From NCBI RefSeq assembly GCF_963966145.1, contig NC_091047.1:15500001-15564000 (forward strand): 64,000 bases of DNA, given 5' to 3'. Shown here piece after piece: positions 44,418 to 54,648 of the stretch. Each line of letters starts with the position of its first letter. Position 1 is the stretch's first letter. Below the pieces are notes generated by a model, which was not told where the DNA came from, did not search any database, and saw only the letters and a program-made list of their open reading frames with translations. Origin of the DNA: Tenebrio molitor (Eukaryota > Arthropoda > Insecta > Coleoptera > Tenebrionidae). The position numbers and the translations under genes are program-made.

Positions 44418-45586
44418 TCATTCTTTGGCGTCACCAATTCCATCTGGATGAATTGCAAACATGGCCTCAGATTCTGGTAAACAAGGAGAATCATATATTT
44501 TACACATACGTGTTTCACCACGACCTTTTCTCAAATACAGTCTTGTTGTGGAAGCATGAGCCATAATGTTTCCCCCAATGGGTTTTTTAGGATCTGCATT
44601 AAACATAGCAGCACCATCCACTTGAGCTACAACTTGATTTGTAATGACAACAGCAATACCAAACTAAAACATATGTGTTATTTTTTTCACATCAGTTGAC
44701 CTATAAATAATATATGTACTTCATCAGCTAAACGAAGTAACATTCTTAAAAATCTAGCCAGATGCATTTGTCTAGCTGATAATTCTCCCCTTCCAGAGTA
44801 ATCTGTACGATACAAGGCCATCGCGCTATCTACCACTAAAAGCGCATATCGAGACTCTGCCATCATGGCTGCAGCCTGAATAAGCAATTGCGTCTGATGA
44901 TCGGTGTTATATGCTCTTGCAAAGGCAACATTATTTAAAACTTCTTGACCTGCCATTTTGTATCTTTCAGCAACTGCTAGTAGCCTTTCTGGTCTAAAAG
45001 TTCCTTCAGTGTCAATATACAAACATTTACCTTCACCACCTCCATTTTCAATTGGTAACTTTAAGAAAAATCATAAGATTATTGATCATTATATTATAAA
45101 TATATACCTGGCAAGTTACAGCTAAGGTGTGACAAATTTGAGTTTTCCCTGTTCTAAATTCACCAAAAATTTCAGTAATGGAACCAGTTTCTATACCACC
45201 GCCAAGTAATTTGTCTAATTCTTTTGAGCCAGTTGTTAGTTGTACAATCTCTGACCTCTTCTGATGGAACTCTGTAGCTGTTGTAAATCCCATTGGTACA
45301 AATTTAGAAGCTTCAGTTAAGATTTTTTCAACTTTTGCTTCTGAAAGTCCCTTTAAAGCAGACAGACATTTTTTGGGGGTAAAAGCTACAGATTCAATAG
45401 TGTAAAAACCAGCTTCCTCCAATTTTTTAATATCACCAGCAGTAATGCCATTACCCTAAAAAGAACTTGTTACTTTAAATTACATTTTTATAATATCCTT
45501 ACTTCTAATTTAGCGACCGGCTGTGGTCCACATTCATCAACGTCACTTTCGACAACTGTGTTCGTTGAAGCCAAACTTAAACTCAT
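44418..45586 (-). CDS. Rad51: RAD51 recombinase
   Basis: Four exons, 45586-45503, 45455-45108, 45058-44720 and 44663-44418, join in phase to 338 residues (human RAD51 is 339). It is the strand-exchange ATPase that forms filaments on single-stranded DNA in homologous recombination (spn-A in Drosophila). The N-terminal helix-hairpin-helix region has DIKKLEEAGFYTIESVA. FTTATEF, the self-association segment, is intact. Walker A is GEFRTGKT at 126-133. IDTEGTFRPERL and Walker B LLVVDSA follow, and NTDHQTQLL, SGRGELSARQMHLARFLRML and KKPIGGNIMAHASTTRLYLR are almost unchanged from vertebrates. This is canonical RAD51, not a DMC1 or paralogue. The gene is convergent with Mfe2, with 471 bp between stop codons. 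Its start is only 202 bp from the 8-bp duplication of E1 copy 2. Confidence 0.97.
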
Positions 45587-46006
45587 TCTCACAAAACAAA
45601 TAAAAAATTCAACAATTAATGAATATAAAATTGTTGATGGTTAGGTTAACACGGTTACAAACATAGATAAAGAAGGGAGTAGATGGCTGTCTCTTTCAAT
45701 AAATTTGTGCGTTTTCTGGTGCCATCTGTAGTTGTCTCCTAGAACCAAGACACAAAATCGAGGAGTGGAAATAGGTATCTGTAATTATAGTACAATCACA
45801 GACCACGACCTGCTGTATTATAACCATGACCAACTTCATTCATATCCGCTTCGCTTCTATATGGCCGTCTCAATTTAGCAAAAATTTGTTCCCGCAAAGT
45901 AGTCCATGAAACGTGCATCATGTATCGCCATCTTCCGTCAAGTTGACAATTTATTCATTCTAAAGTTTAAATAAATTCGGGACTGTTAAGTTGTTTTTTT
46001 AACAAA

Positions 46007-46123
46007 ATGGGCAGAAAGTGTTTTATTTGTGGAAATTTGAAGCCTTTTTTCCAATTTCCAAGCGATCCCGATCAGAGAAATAAATGGTTAAAGTCTCTTA
46101 AAAGATCTTGTAGTATTTTTTGA
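46007..46123 (+). pseudogene. THAP zinc-finger fragment
   Basis: From the ATG at 46007: MGRKCFICGNLKPFFQFPSD then PDQRNKWLKSLKRSC. The spacing CxxC (C5, C8), FFQFP, the conserved tryptophan (W27) and the following leucine/lysine helix match the first half of a THAP domain, the DNA-binding module of P-element transposases. The frame stops before the distal C-x2-H and AVPTF box. It may be a first exon or a decayed stub. No DDE or RNase H-like domain was recognised downstream. Confidence 0.75.
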
Positions 46124-47303
46124 ATAATAAAATTTCTTATAGAAGGTAGGTAGTTTATTAAATGGTATTATAGATCTCAACAAAATTACAGATCATCTTC
46201 AAAAAAAGTGACACTCACTAAAGATGCTGTCCCATTCCTATTTGTAAGAATTCAGATCCAAAATATACAACATGCAAAATGTTTTCTTTAGTTATTTTAG
46301 AACCCTGTTGTTGTTTGTACGAATTCATATCCTGACCCAGTCCCCAGATGAAAATGAACCTGTCTCTTCCCTGAAAACCAATACATATACAATACATATT
46401 TGTCGAAGTGATCTTTTATGTCACTTTGATCCACCATCATACTAGGATCTTTATTAAGATTAATAGCCCTTCAAAATCGGAGTCAATTGCTGTATTCCAG
46501 TGATTCATTTGTAGGCATTATTGAGAATTGCAAATATAGTACAAAAACTGTTAGGTACCATTTCTACAATATGAGAAACCATGTAAAGTCGACTCAAGTT
46601 GCAAAAAACCACTTGTCATTTGCAACAGCATTTTTTCAATATTTTTAAACCAAATAAAGGCACAAAAAGGCCAGAAAATCATAGTTTGGATTGAATATTT
46701 TCCATATAAGTACAGTTTTAAAGTAATTTCAAACGACTAATGCCATAAAATTGCTGTTGCAAATCCAAATTGGTTTTTTGCAACTTGAGTCAACATTATT
46801 CATTTGCATGACTTGCTGTATGATCACCTCCTTCAAAATTCAGCGTTTTCCTGTGCAGACCACAAAGCTGCTGTTATTATTAAAACGGCTGCGAAATCAA
46901 TCCTTAGTAATATTTGTGTAGAATAAACGGAATCTTTGAAGACTAAGCTTGAACAGTAAACTACTGAGCTGAAAAGTTTTGAAGTTATAAATAGTGCTCT
47001 TACCTTTAAAAATGTGTTTTGTTTGTGTTGTCAGGGGTGTTGTCATCTAGTTAAATTAAACCCAACATTTTCGTCTTCCTGTTTTTTTTTAATGGGCTGA
47101 TAACAGTAATAACCAGTAATAACATAAAAATAAGGCCATTGACCTTGACGTTAATGTCAAATTCATTTGTAGTTTGGTTGTTTGTTGAGGAGATGTCGCT
47201 AGTAGATGTCCATCAAATGGGAACATTTGATTGCATGTAAAATTCAAAATTGAAACGGCCATATAGAAGCGAAGCGGATATGAATGAAGTTGGTCATGAT
47301 TAT

Positions 47304-47651
47304 AACCGGCCTGTTCAAAAGTGTAATTTGAGTGATCCCCGCAGAGCGCTAGTGTACGGGCGCTTTTTGGGGATATTGTTCATCTTAAGTTTTTGTTACC
47401 GAGAATTTTTCTCGTTCAAATGACATTCGAATTTAAAATCAAAAACACAAAAATACAATTGTATGCAGTATTGTTTTAGAAAAAAAAATATGAACTTACT
47501 GTAGTCAATATTAACTCTAAAATCATGTCTAAACATATTTTTCCGCATTTTTATTCTTTAGAAGCGAGAAGCGCCCGTACTGTGGCGCCCTCATCGGCGA
47601 AAATTGGAAACGTTTTCGCAATGCTTTTTTAATTAAATGAACAGGCCGGTT
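47304..47651. mobile_element. Nested element with ATTAT direct repeats
   Basis: 348 bp, ends AACCGGCCTGTTC and GAACAGGCCGGTT, flanked by ATTAT (47299-47303 and 47652-47656). It is inserted in the right arm of the THAP-stub element, so it is younger. Inner inverted blocks GTACGGGCGC and GCGCCCGTAC give it a foldback structure. Confidence 0.75.
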
Positions 47652-48362
47652 ATTATACAGCAGGTCGTGTCACAGACAATTAAACCTGTGGATTAAACTA
47701 TAGTAAGACCACAGAATAGAATCAATCAGAAGGCAAAGTCGGCAAAATCGCCTTTGATCTCAGTCAGCCAGCGGCAGCCATTATTATAGAGTAGAATATC
47801 AGGTCCGCATTTACAACATGTGAGCCCGAGGTTCAGGTCCGGACTCGCATAAATTGTTTTGAGTTATTTGTGCGAAAAGTACATCGAATTACAGCGATAA
47901 TTTGCACTAGAGCAAAACGGTCGTCAAGAAATTACCTTAGATACCAGTTCAGTGCAAATGTCATGACTGTCAACGACACACAAAATTACGTTTATTTGTA
48001 CATACCATGTAAATTTTTCTCAGGAAATAGTCTGCCAAAATTCCTCTCGTGCATGTAAAATTGTCTCATAATTTGACATGCACTCGGGATATTATTGTGA
48101 TAGAAGCTTATAAAAAAGTTTTTCCAGAAATGTTACAAAGTACGGAGTCGAATATGAATATAATTAATTCAATTCAAGAAGTATCAAGAATCACACAAAG
48201 GGAATAGAACGAGGTTTTAATTATTAATAAAAAATAGAAAATAAATAAATAATACTTAACAACGTAATATTTTGTCATCCATATGTGACAATTTCAGTAA
48301 AGCATAATTTAGAGTATTTTTTTATGTGACAGAAAAATTACGTTCAAAAGTTAATGAAAGTA

Positions 48363-48712
48363 CAATCGTTGACCAAAATAAAATAGGACAAAGTGTTACC
48401 TTAGAGCCTTAGACAGTTTCACAATTCAAAGATTTGTGTAGTGTAACTGAGACGTATGTGTCTCAGATTACAACTTGATTTGACTTGACAATTGATTTAC
48501 AAAAAGTTAGGTTGTGTTTTTTCACGTTTCATCTCGTCACTGTCACTATGTTCAATTGAATGATTGTGAGTTTTTGAAATATTGTCGAATGATGACATCA
48601 GAATTGTTTTTTTATTTTTGACACTTTTGTTTCCTAAGAGATGGATTTCGCAAAAATATCGAATTACACAATCGAAATTTACTTTGTCCTATTTTATTTT
48701 GGTCAACGACTG
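48363..48712. mobile_element. TA-flanked MITE inside E1 copy 2
   Basis: 350 bp, ends CAATCGTTGACCAAAATAAA and TTTATTTTGGTCAACGACTG, with GGACAAAGT/ACTTTGTCC following. TA flanks both ends. The terminal design resembles M2 (CAGTCG.TGGACAAATAAAA), suggesting related transposases. Confidence 0.82.
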
Positions 48713-49393
48713 TACCTACATAATAGTAGTTTCTTACCTTGCTCGATTATGTTCTTTTGGCTTTGTTTTCACATTTTTTTGCCGTACAAACCATGCCACC
48801 TGTGAGCTTACTCATCTTAATATTATTCATGTATCGCCACCACTGGTAGAAAACCAATTGCGTCAACCGCGGTTATGATGCGCTACTGACTTCTACTCTG
48901 AACTTATGGCCGCTTCATCTGCGCGGCTTAGATGCGCGGACTTTTCCCGCCCAAGAGAGTTTGTCTTCTGATTGATTTAGAGGCTTCGACTCTCATTAAT
49001 CTAGGAAGCCGTGATAGGCATGCTTGATGGAGTTGTTTAACTTAATAATTTTTTCTCATTTAATATTAATTCAAATGTAAAATGTCTTTAAAATATACGT
49101 TTTAGTAATTATGTGTAATAAAAAAATTAACAATAAATGAATTAAATTAAAAACTGGAACCAACTAAAATTAATATTCTGAAAAATTCACATTTTCTTCG
49201 TAAGTAACATGTCTGACGATTTTTTCTTTCAAATTCTCTTCTTACATCCTGCAGTTTTTTATAAATGATCAAATTGATTGCTGCATCCAACAATTTTGTT
49301 CGGGAACAACGTATTTATGTATCCTCGAGCGTTGCGTATGTACTTGAAAAGCAATTATTATTAAATGATTTTGACATAATATACAATAGTATA

Positions 49394-49514
49394 TTTCAAA
49401 CCAAGGTAAGAAAGTGGTTTCTTGCAGACCGCAGGCAAAGATTATAAACCGAGTCGTAGACGAGGTTTATAAGTGCCTAAGGTCTGCAAGGACACTTTCT
49501 TAACAAGGTTTGAA
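49394..49514. repeat. Hairpin island with CGAGTCGTAGACGAGG core
   Basis: TTCAAACCAAGGTAAGAAAG pairs with CTTTCTTAACAAGGTTTGAA, TTGCAGACC with GGTCTGCAA and TATAAACC with GGTTTATA, around the loop GAGTCGTAGACGAG. It lies within E1 copy 2. Confidence 0.75.
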
Positions 49515-50825
49515 TACAATTTTTTTCCCTACCGGCACAACTTTGTTGAAAAAAGTCAAAAAAGATGGTTATATTCGTGATTAAAACGAAAATTTTGAGA
49601 ATTGAATAGTAGGCTGTGTTATTTGTTTAATTAACTTGTCATCGCATTTGAAGATTTGAGGTTTGTTCGAAAATTTGATATAAACAGGGTAAAGTAATCT
49701 ACCTACCTAGCTTATCTGTTTATTTTCCAGATTATATGATTGACCTACCAACTTACTTCATTGAATTGGCTTTCATTTATCAATAACTTATTTCACTTTT
49801 GACACTTTTGACATTTGTATTTTGGTACAGTTTTACCATAAACATTTCATGATTAACTTTCTTACCTTAGCGAGAAAGTTGAATTTTCTCACCTCAAATG
49901 AGGTATCCACAGCCTACATTTCTAACCGGTAGGGAGAAAAAACATTTTTTCCTCTTGTAAACTCAATTCGGGGACATAGGTACTGCGTATACCCTGTTTT
50001 AAAATCCGCTGAAATTTTGGTTGGTGAAAAACTTCTTATTGCCGCAATCCACGTGATTTTTTCAATGTCTGAAGGAAAAGCAAAAAATGTAAATTATTTA
50101 CGGCCCCGGCAATGTATGTTGATTTGCAGGCAGATATTTTGCATTTAAATTTTACTTTACCATTACTCTCCCACTTATGCCGAAAAATAAGTATGCAAAT
50201 ATTTGTACTCTTTTTGTTACCGGGAACCGGGGGAACACACCATTGTTTGGTTTCTTTTTGTCTTGAAACTAAAAGTGTAACTTTATTAAGAAGTCAGTTT
50301 CACCACATAAGTTTTTACCTTTCTTAAATTACGTAGCATAGGTATTCACAAATTGCTCAAAAAGTTGAAAATTTTTATTCTTTATTGTTTTCTTATTGAC
50401 AACTTCTCAATACTAAAAAGGTTGAATATTATAATTACTTAATAAGTTAATAAATGCCACAAATTCTTACCTTTCTAGTCATAGAAAGTCTTATACCTTT
50501 AATACATTTTAATTTTTTTCAGAAAAGTGTCACATTTGACAAATATTTTTGACTGTTTTAAATACAACGGTAATAATCGAAATTTTACGAATAAAGACGA
50601 CGGAGTGTTTTGGCCAAATGCGTGCGGAGCAGCACTGTCGAAGCTATTCCAACTTTTTATATGGGATTGAAGTGTCTTACTATAGTTTAATGGTCTGTGA
50701 GTACAATTGATTCCCCGTACCCCTCCCCAATGAATTAATAATTTATAAATAAAAGAAATGTAGATATTTTAGACGGTGAAGAATAAAATCCCATTAATGC
50801 AATCACCCAAGTCTTAAAAACACAT

Positions 50826-51903
50826 AAAGTCCATTCACGTTTGATTTTCCTAGTCAAGGTCAAATAATTCAATATTGTGGCGGTGTGATTTTTAGTTCAA
50901 AAATGCTTTAGCTGTGTATGTCACCAATACGGGCTGATAAAGTAACCAAGTCATTCGTAGACTGTAGAGGTTATATTATTCGCTGTCAGCAAAGAAACAG
51001 TCATTTTTCAAATATTGTTTTTAGAGGATAACAGTAGGTAATAATACATCCATTTTGTTATCATTTGCACTAAAAATAGTGTCAGTTCTTAATCGGTATG
51101 AAAGGATTAGGAACATACAATAGGTACCTAACTCCTACCTACTGGTGTTGTATTTTTCTGCTTGCGCTGTTGATTAAGTGAAAAAACCCTTAATGACTAC
51201 AGTGATGACTGATGAGGAACCAGAATAAGTTATAGAAAATGAACCCAATAGAAAATTGTGTGAAGTTTCTTTCATTGGAAGCGATGGAAGTAAGGAATGC
51301 ATCTAAATGATGGAACAAATTTGGCAATAAAATTTCAGTTATTCAGAGACACTTATACGTTTTGATTGTGGTTGTGACGTTTCAAGAATGTATTGTTACA
51401 ATTGCATACCACAAAAGAAAGGTGTATTTTGATTTTTAATGATTTTTTTCTAATTTAAGTTTTCGATGTACACATTACCTTTAAAATAACGTTAAAACTG
51501 CTCAATAAAGGTCGTAAATAGATTATAATCATGTTAATACATACAATACATTAAATATTAAAGGATTCTGACTAATTAATTTTCGAACTGAAGCTATTTT
51601 TTCTTGAGTCCGTATTAGCTTGCGGGTTTCGTTACATTACGTCAGTTGTGGAAGGTTAACGCAATTTTAAAATTAACCTTTTGTCTTTTCGCCATGGTAA
51701 AATCACCCAGGAATAGAATTTTATTAAAAAATCTGTGACTTTATTTCACACGTCAAACTAACATTCAAAATTAAAGACGTCAAATCGCTCTCAATCGCTC
51801 TATCACGAATAAAACACGATAATGTAAAAATTACTAGGAAAGGAGGCGCAGGCTTGCAACGTGACGACAATTTGGCAGGGAAAATCCAACGTGAATGGAC
51901 TTT
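50826..51903. mobile_element. Element with TAAAGTCCATTCACG ends (long form)
   Basis: 1.08 kb. AAAGTCCATTCACGTTTGAT pairs with ATCCAACGTGAATGGACTTT, and GATTTTCC with GGAAAATC. The interior is non-coding. It lies just after a 60-bp block (50764-50820) shared with 11627-11688, into which it probably inserted. Confidence 0.7.
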
Positions 51904-52164
51904 AAATGAAACGGAAATTCCAAATACTTATGACAAGAAAATAAACACAAAACGATTCCAATGATAATATCAGGGCCAAATTAAAAGCGAAGATTACCAA
52001 CAGCATCGAAACTAGGGTATTATTAGCAAGGGTCTTGCTGTCAACGTAAATTTGAATTTCCAACGCCTACCGCGATGCCACTTATTCTGAATTATAATAT
52101 AGCTTTCTGCTTTCTACGCTGACTACCAGAATTATGTTAAAATAGTACTTTTTTAGTGCACTTA

Positions 52165-52333
52165 GGCCCGGTTGCATAAAGTGATGTCAAGTCGTTGTTA
52201 AAGTTAACATGTCAAGCGATCTGATTGGAGGAAATTTAACATTTTATTTGAATCAGCCAATCAAATGGGCGGATTTCCGACTTGACGCGTTGTTAGCTGA
52301 CATGATGTTAACTAAGCTTTATGCAACCGGGCC
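52165..52333. mobile_element. TTA-flanked MITE (GGCCCGGTTGCATAAAG ends)
   Basis: 169 bp, GGCCCGGTTGCATAAAGTGA pairing with AGCTTTATGCAACCGGGCC, flanked by TTA on both sides. The outer GGNCCGGTTGCA matches the 1043-1179 family, so the same transposase could act on both. Confidence 0.82.
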
Positions 52334-52405
52334 TTAGCTTAATATTTTATTCACCTGTATTCTTTTTACTTGTGCCACATATGCGTATTTAATAGTAGAT
52401 TACAT

Positions 52406-52511
52406 ACCGAGGTGGAAAGTGTTTCATTCCTGTCGAGAGCTAAGATAGTTTACTAAGGCGTAGCCGAGGTGAACTAATGCTCCAGACAGGAATGAAACAC
52501 ATTCCCACCGA
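52406..52511. repeat. Hairpin island with GGCGTAGCCGAGG core
   Basis: GTGTTTCATTCCTGTC and GACAGGAATGAAACAC form the stem, with TAGTTTAC/GTGAACTA inside and AAGGCGTAGCCGAGG at the loop. CCGAGGTGG and CCACCGAGG lie at the outer edges. Confidence 0.7.
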
Positions 52512-52624
52512 GGTTTGTATACTATTTTATTCGGAATCATTCAGGAATGGTTAACTTTCCGCCCTCGTATAAGGTTAGGAATGTGCATATTACAATACGA
52601 TTCCGAATAAAATGTTATTACATA

Positions 52625-52898
52625 TTGGGTGATTCAAAATGATTGTGGCCAAGTATGGCAACTATGTACGAACATGTATGTGGCAACTGTGTGGGTAGGG
52701 TAGAGTTGATATTTATTTGACAGTTCATAGTCGCGCAATTTTGAAAACTGTCAAATCAATGTGTAATGATATCAAAAAAATCAAATGCACGCATATGAAA
52801 TGTCATACAAATGACAACTCTACCTCATCCACACAGTTGCCACATAAATTTTCGTACATAGTTGCCATACTTGGCCACAATCATTTTGAATCATCCAA
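52625..52898. mobile_element. M1 MITE, copy 3
   Basis: 274 bp, TA-flanked, very close to the copy at 21058-21331. Confidence 0.85.
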
Positions 52899-53204
52899 TA
52901 CTATTATTCAATTGTTCTTAAGGTTTTTTATTTTAGAATATAGCTACGTGGCCATACTATGGTACTTTTCATTTAAATTACTGGGGAGCAAGTCGTGTAG
53001 TTATTCCATTGGTTATGTTATACCTAAAGGCGGGTCACGTCCGTAAATTTATGGAGCAATAGCGAGTCATTCTAAAACACTTCTTACATTGTAAATAATC
53101 CTGCAAATTATTTCTGCATCTGAATCAGTAGAAGTCGGTCTAAAACCGTTTGTCGCTTCTTAAAGTTTGTGAACATTGAACAGATATAACTATAAAACTA
53201 ACTA

Positions 53205-53972
53205 TAGTCCATTTTTTAATTATAGTCCGATGTATCAATTAAAAAGCAGAACAACTGTCATATTGCTATCTCTTTTCAACATAATGTAAAGAAACTATTG
53301 AATTCTTGTACGTATTGTATTAAGCGTGTCCCACTATGCATCTCGCTTTAGCATATGCGATTAGACCAAGACGCGAATTGTACGTTTATTCCACAGCGAC
53401 GTCAAATTTTTAGGTTACGTTTTAACCACGTTATTTGTAATAATTTTGTTTAATTTTGCTTGAAATGTCCTCCGTATGATGCCAACGAAAAGCATGTGGA
53501 CAAATCCTTTTACAGAATTTGTAAATTGCAAAAATAATATTGAAATTGCGCGGAAACTTGCAAGACTGGAAGTTAACAGGTAAGGGGGTAAACTAATTCA
53601 TAGAGAGTTGTTTTGTGTTCATGGCGTTGCCGAAACGAAATCTAGGAAGAAAGAAAGACAGTCTAAACGTGGTTGTTTAGTGCTGTTTTCAACAATTTTT
53701 AATATATCTGACCTATTAGTTGATATGTAAATAGTTATCAAAAGCGTTCTGAAGGGCGCGGTTTTTTGAAAGATAAAATTAAAACGGAGGAATGAATTTG
53801 CAGAAATACCAAGAAAGCACGAAAGTACACAATATCTGTCTCATGTTGCTTAAATAAATTTTCAAATATTGGTAGAACCATGCACTGCTGTCAAATGTCG
53901 AAAGCAGACGCAGGTCATGTCGACTTCTTGATTCGGACTAAGCTCATCGGACTATAATAAAAAAATGGACTA
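53205..53972. mobile_element. TA-flanked element (TAGTCCATTTTTT ends)
   Basis: 768 bp. TAGTCCATTTTTTAATTATA then GTCCGATG pairs with CATCGGAC then TATAATAAAAAAATGGACTA. TA lies at 53203-53204 and 53973-53974. No transposase recognised. Confidence 0.72.
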
Positions 53973-53974
53973 TA

Positions 53975-54600
53975 TACAGAAAACGTTCTTCAATTTAGGA
54001 GCTACAAAGCTTTTTCAAAAATATGTAACTAAAAATTTTAAAACAGTAAAGTTGCAACCTAGCGGTTTAATCAAACAACTTCTTTAACACAAGTTTTAAT
54101 GAAATAAACCAGTAATAATTTTTTAAATATAATCTCAGTATTACAGCGATCGTTATTTCTAAGACATAAAAAGGATTATAGGTGTCGTTTACCACATTTA
54201 AACTAACTTGTAGATTTAGCTTAAAAATGATAAACAATGTAACATTTTATTGCAACAACGGAATATGACAATTTTTATTACTTCTATATATTTTTACGAT
54301 TTGAATTATTCAAAGGAAACAAAATTATGTAGAACTGTTACAAAGATTTTCTAAAAAGCACTGGGAATGTATATTATTGTAGGTATTATAATTATTTGGT
54401 TATTATTTTTAGTGAGTTTATAAATTTTAAATTCAGTCTTGACATTAATCAGTGCAAGTCAAACATACATAAAATGCAACAAATATTTAAATGTATAAGA
54501 GAAAATGATGAAGTATGAAGAAAATAAAAACACAAAACGAAATAAGTGAACTTCAGAGGAATTTTACAAAATATTATTGATATTAAGGACCCCGTATATA
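53975..54600. other. AT-rich spacer
   Basis: Nothing recognised. It presumably includes sequence downstream of the DLGAP-family gene. Confidence 0.4.
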
Positions 54601-54601
54601 A

Positions 54602-54607
54602 TTTATT
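54602..54607 (-). terminator. Poly(A) signal of the DLGAP-family gene
   Basis: AATAAA on the minus strand, about 42 bases after the stop codon. Confidence 0.6.
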
Positions 54608-54648
54608 CTTTCATATTTTTATAATATATTCTAAAAATTATCTGAATC

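Larger units (their letters stand above)
45804..47669 (+). mobile_element. THAP-stub element 2 in E1 terminus (8-bp TSD TCACAGAC)
   Basis: 1866 bp including a nested 348-bp MITE. The inverted ends start CACGACCTGCTGTATTATAA and continue through CATGACCAACTTCATTCATA and TCCGCTTCGCTTCTATATGG on the left, complemented at 47249-47303 and 47652-47669. Perfect TCACAGAC duplications lie at 45796-45803 and 47670-47677. It carries a THAP-domain start at 46007. Confidence 0.85.
45797..50699. mobile_element. E1 element, copy 2 (8-bp TSD AGTACAAT)
   Basis: The ends CACAGAC and GTCTGTG are flanked by perfect AGTACAAT copies (45789-45796 and 50700-50707). Seven bases in, a second element (45804-47669) duplicated TCACAGAC. 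Without it E1 is 3029 bp. The internal ends ATTAAACTATAGTAAGAC (47698) and GTCTTACTATAGTTTAAT (50675) match copy 1. 50226-50690 and 49010-49290 correspond to 30716-31190 and 32040-32360 in reverse. No transposase frame found. Confidence 0.85.
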
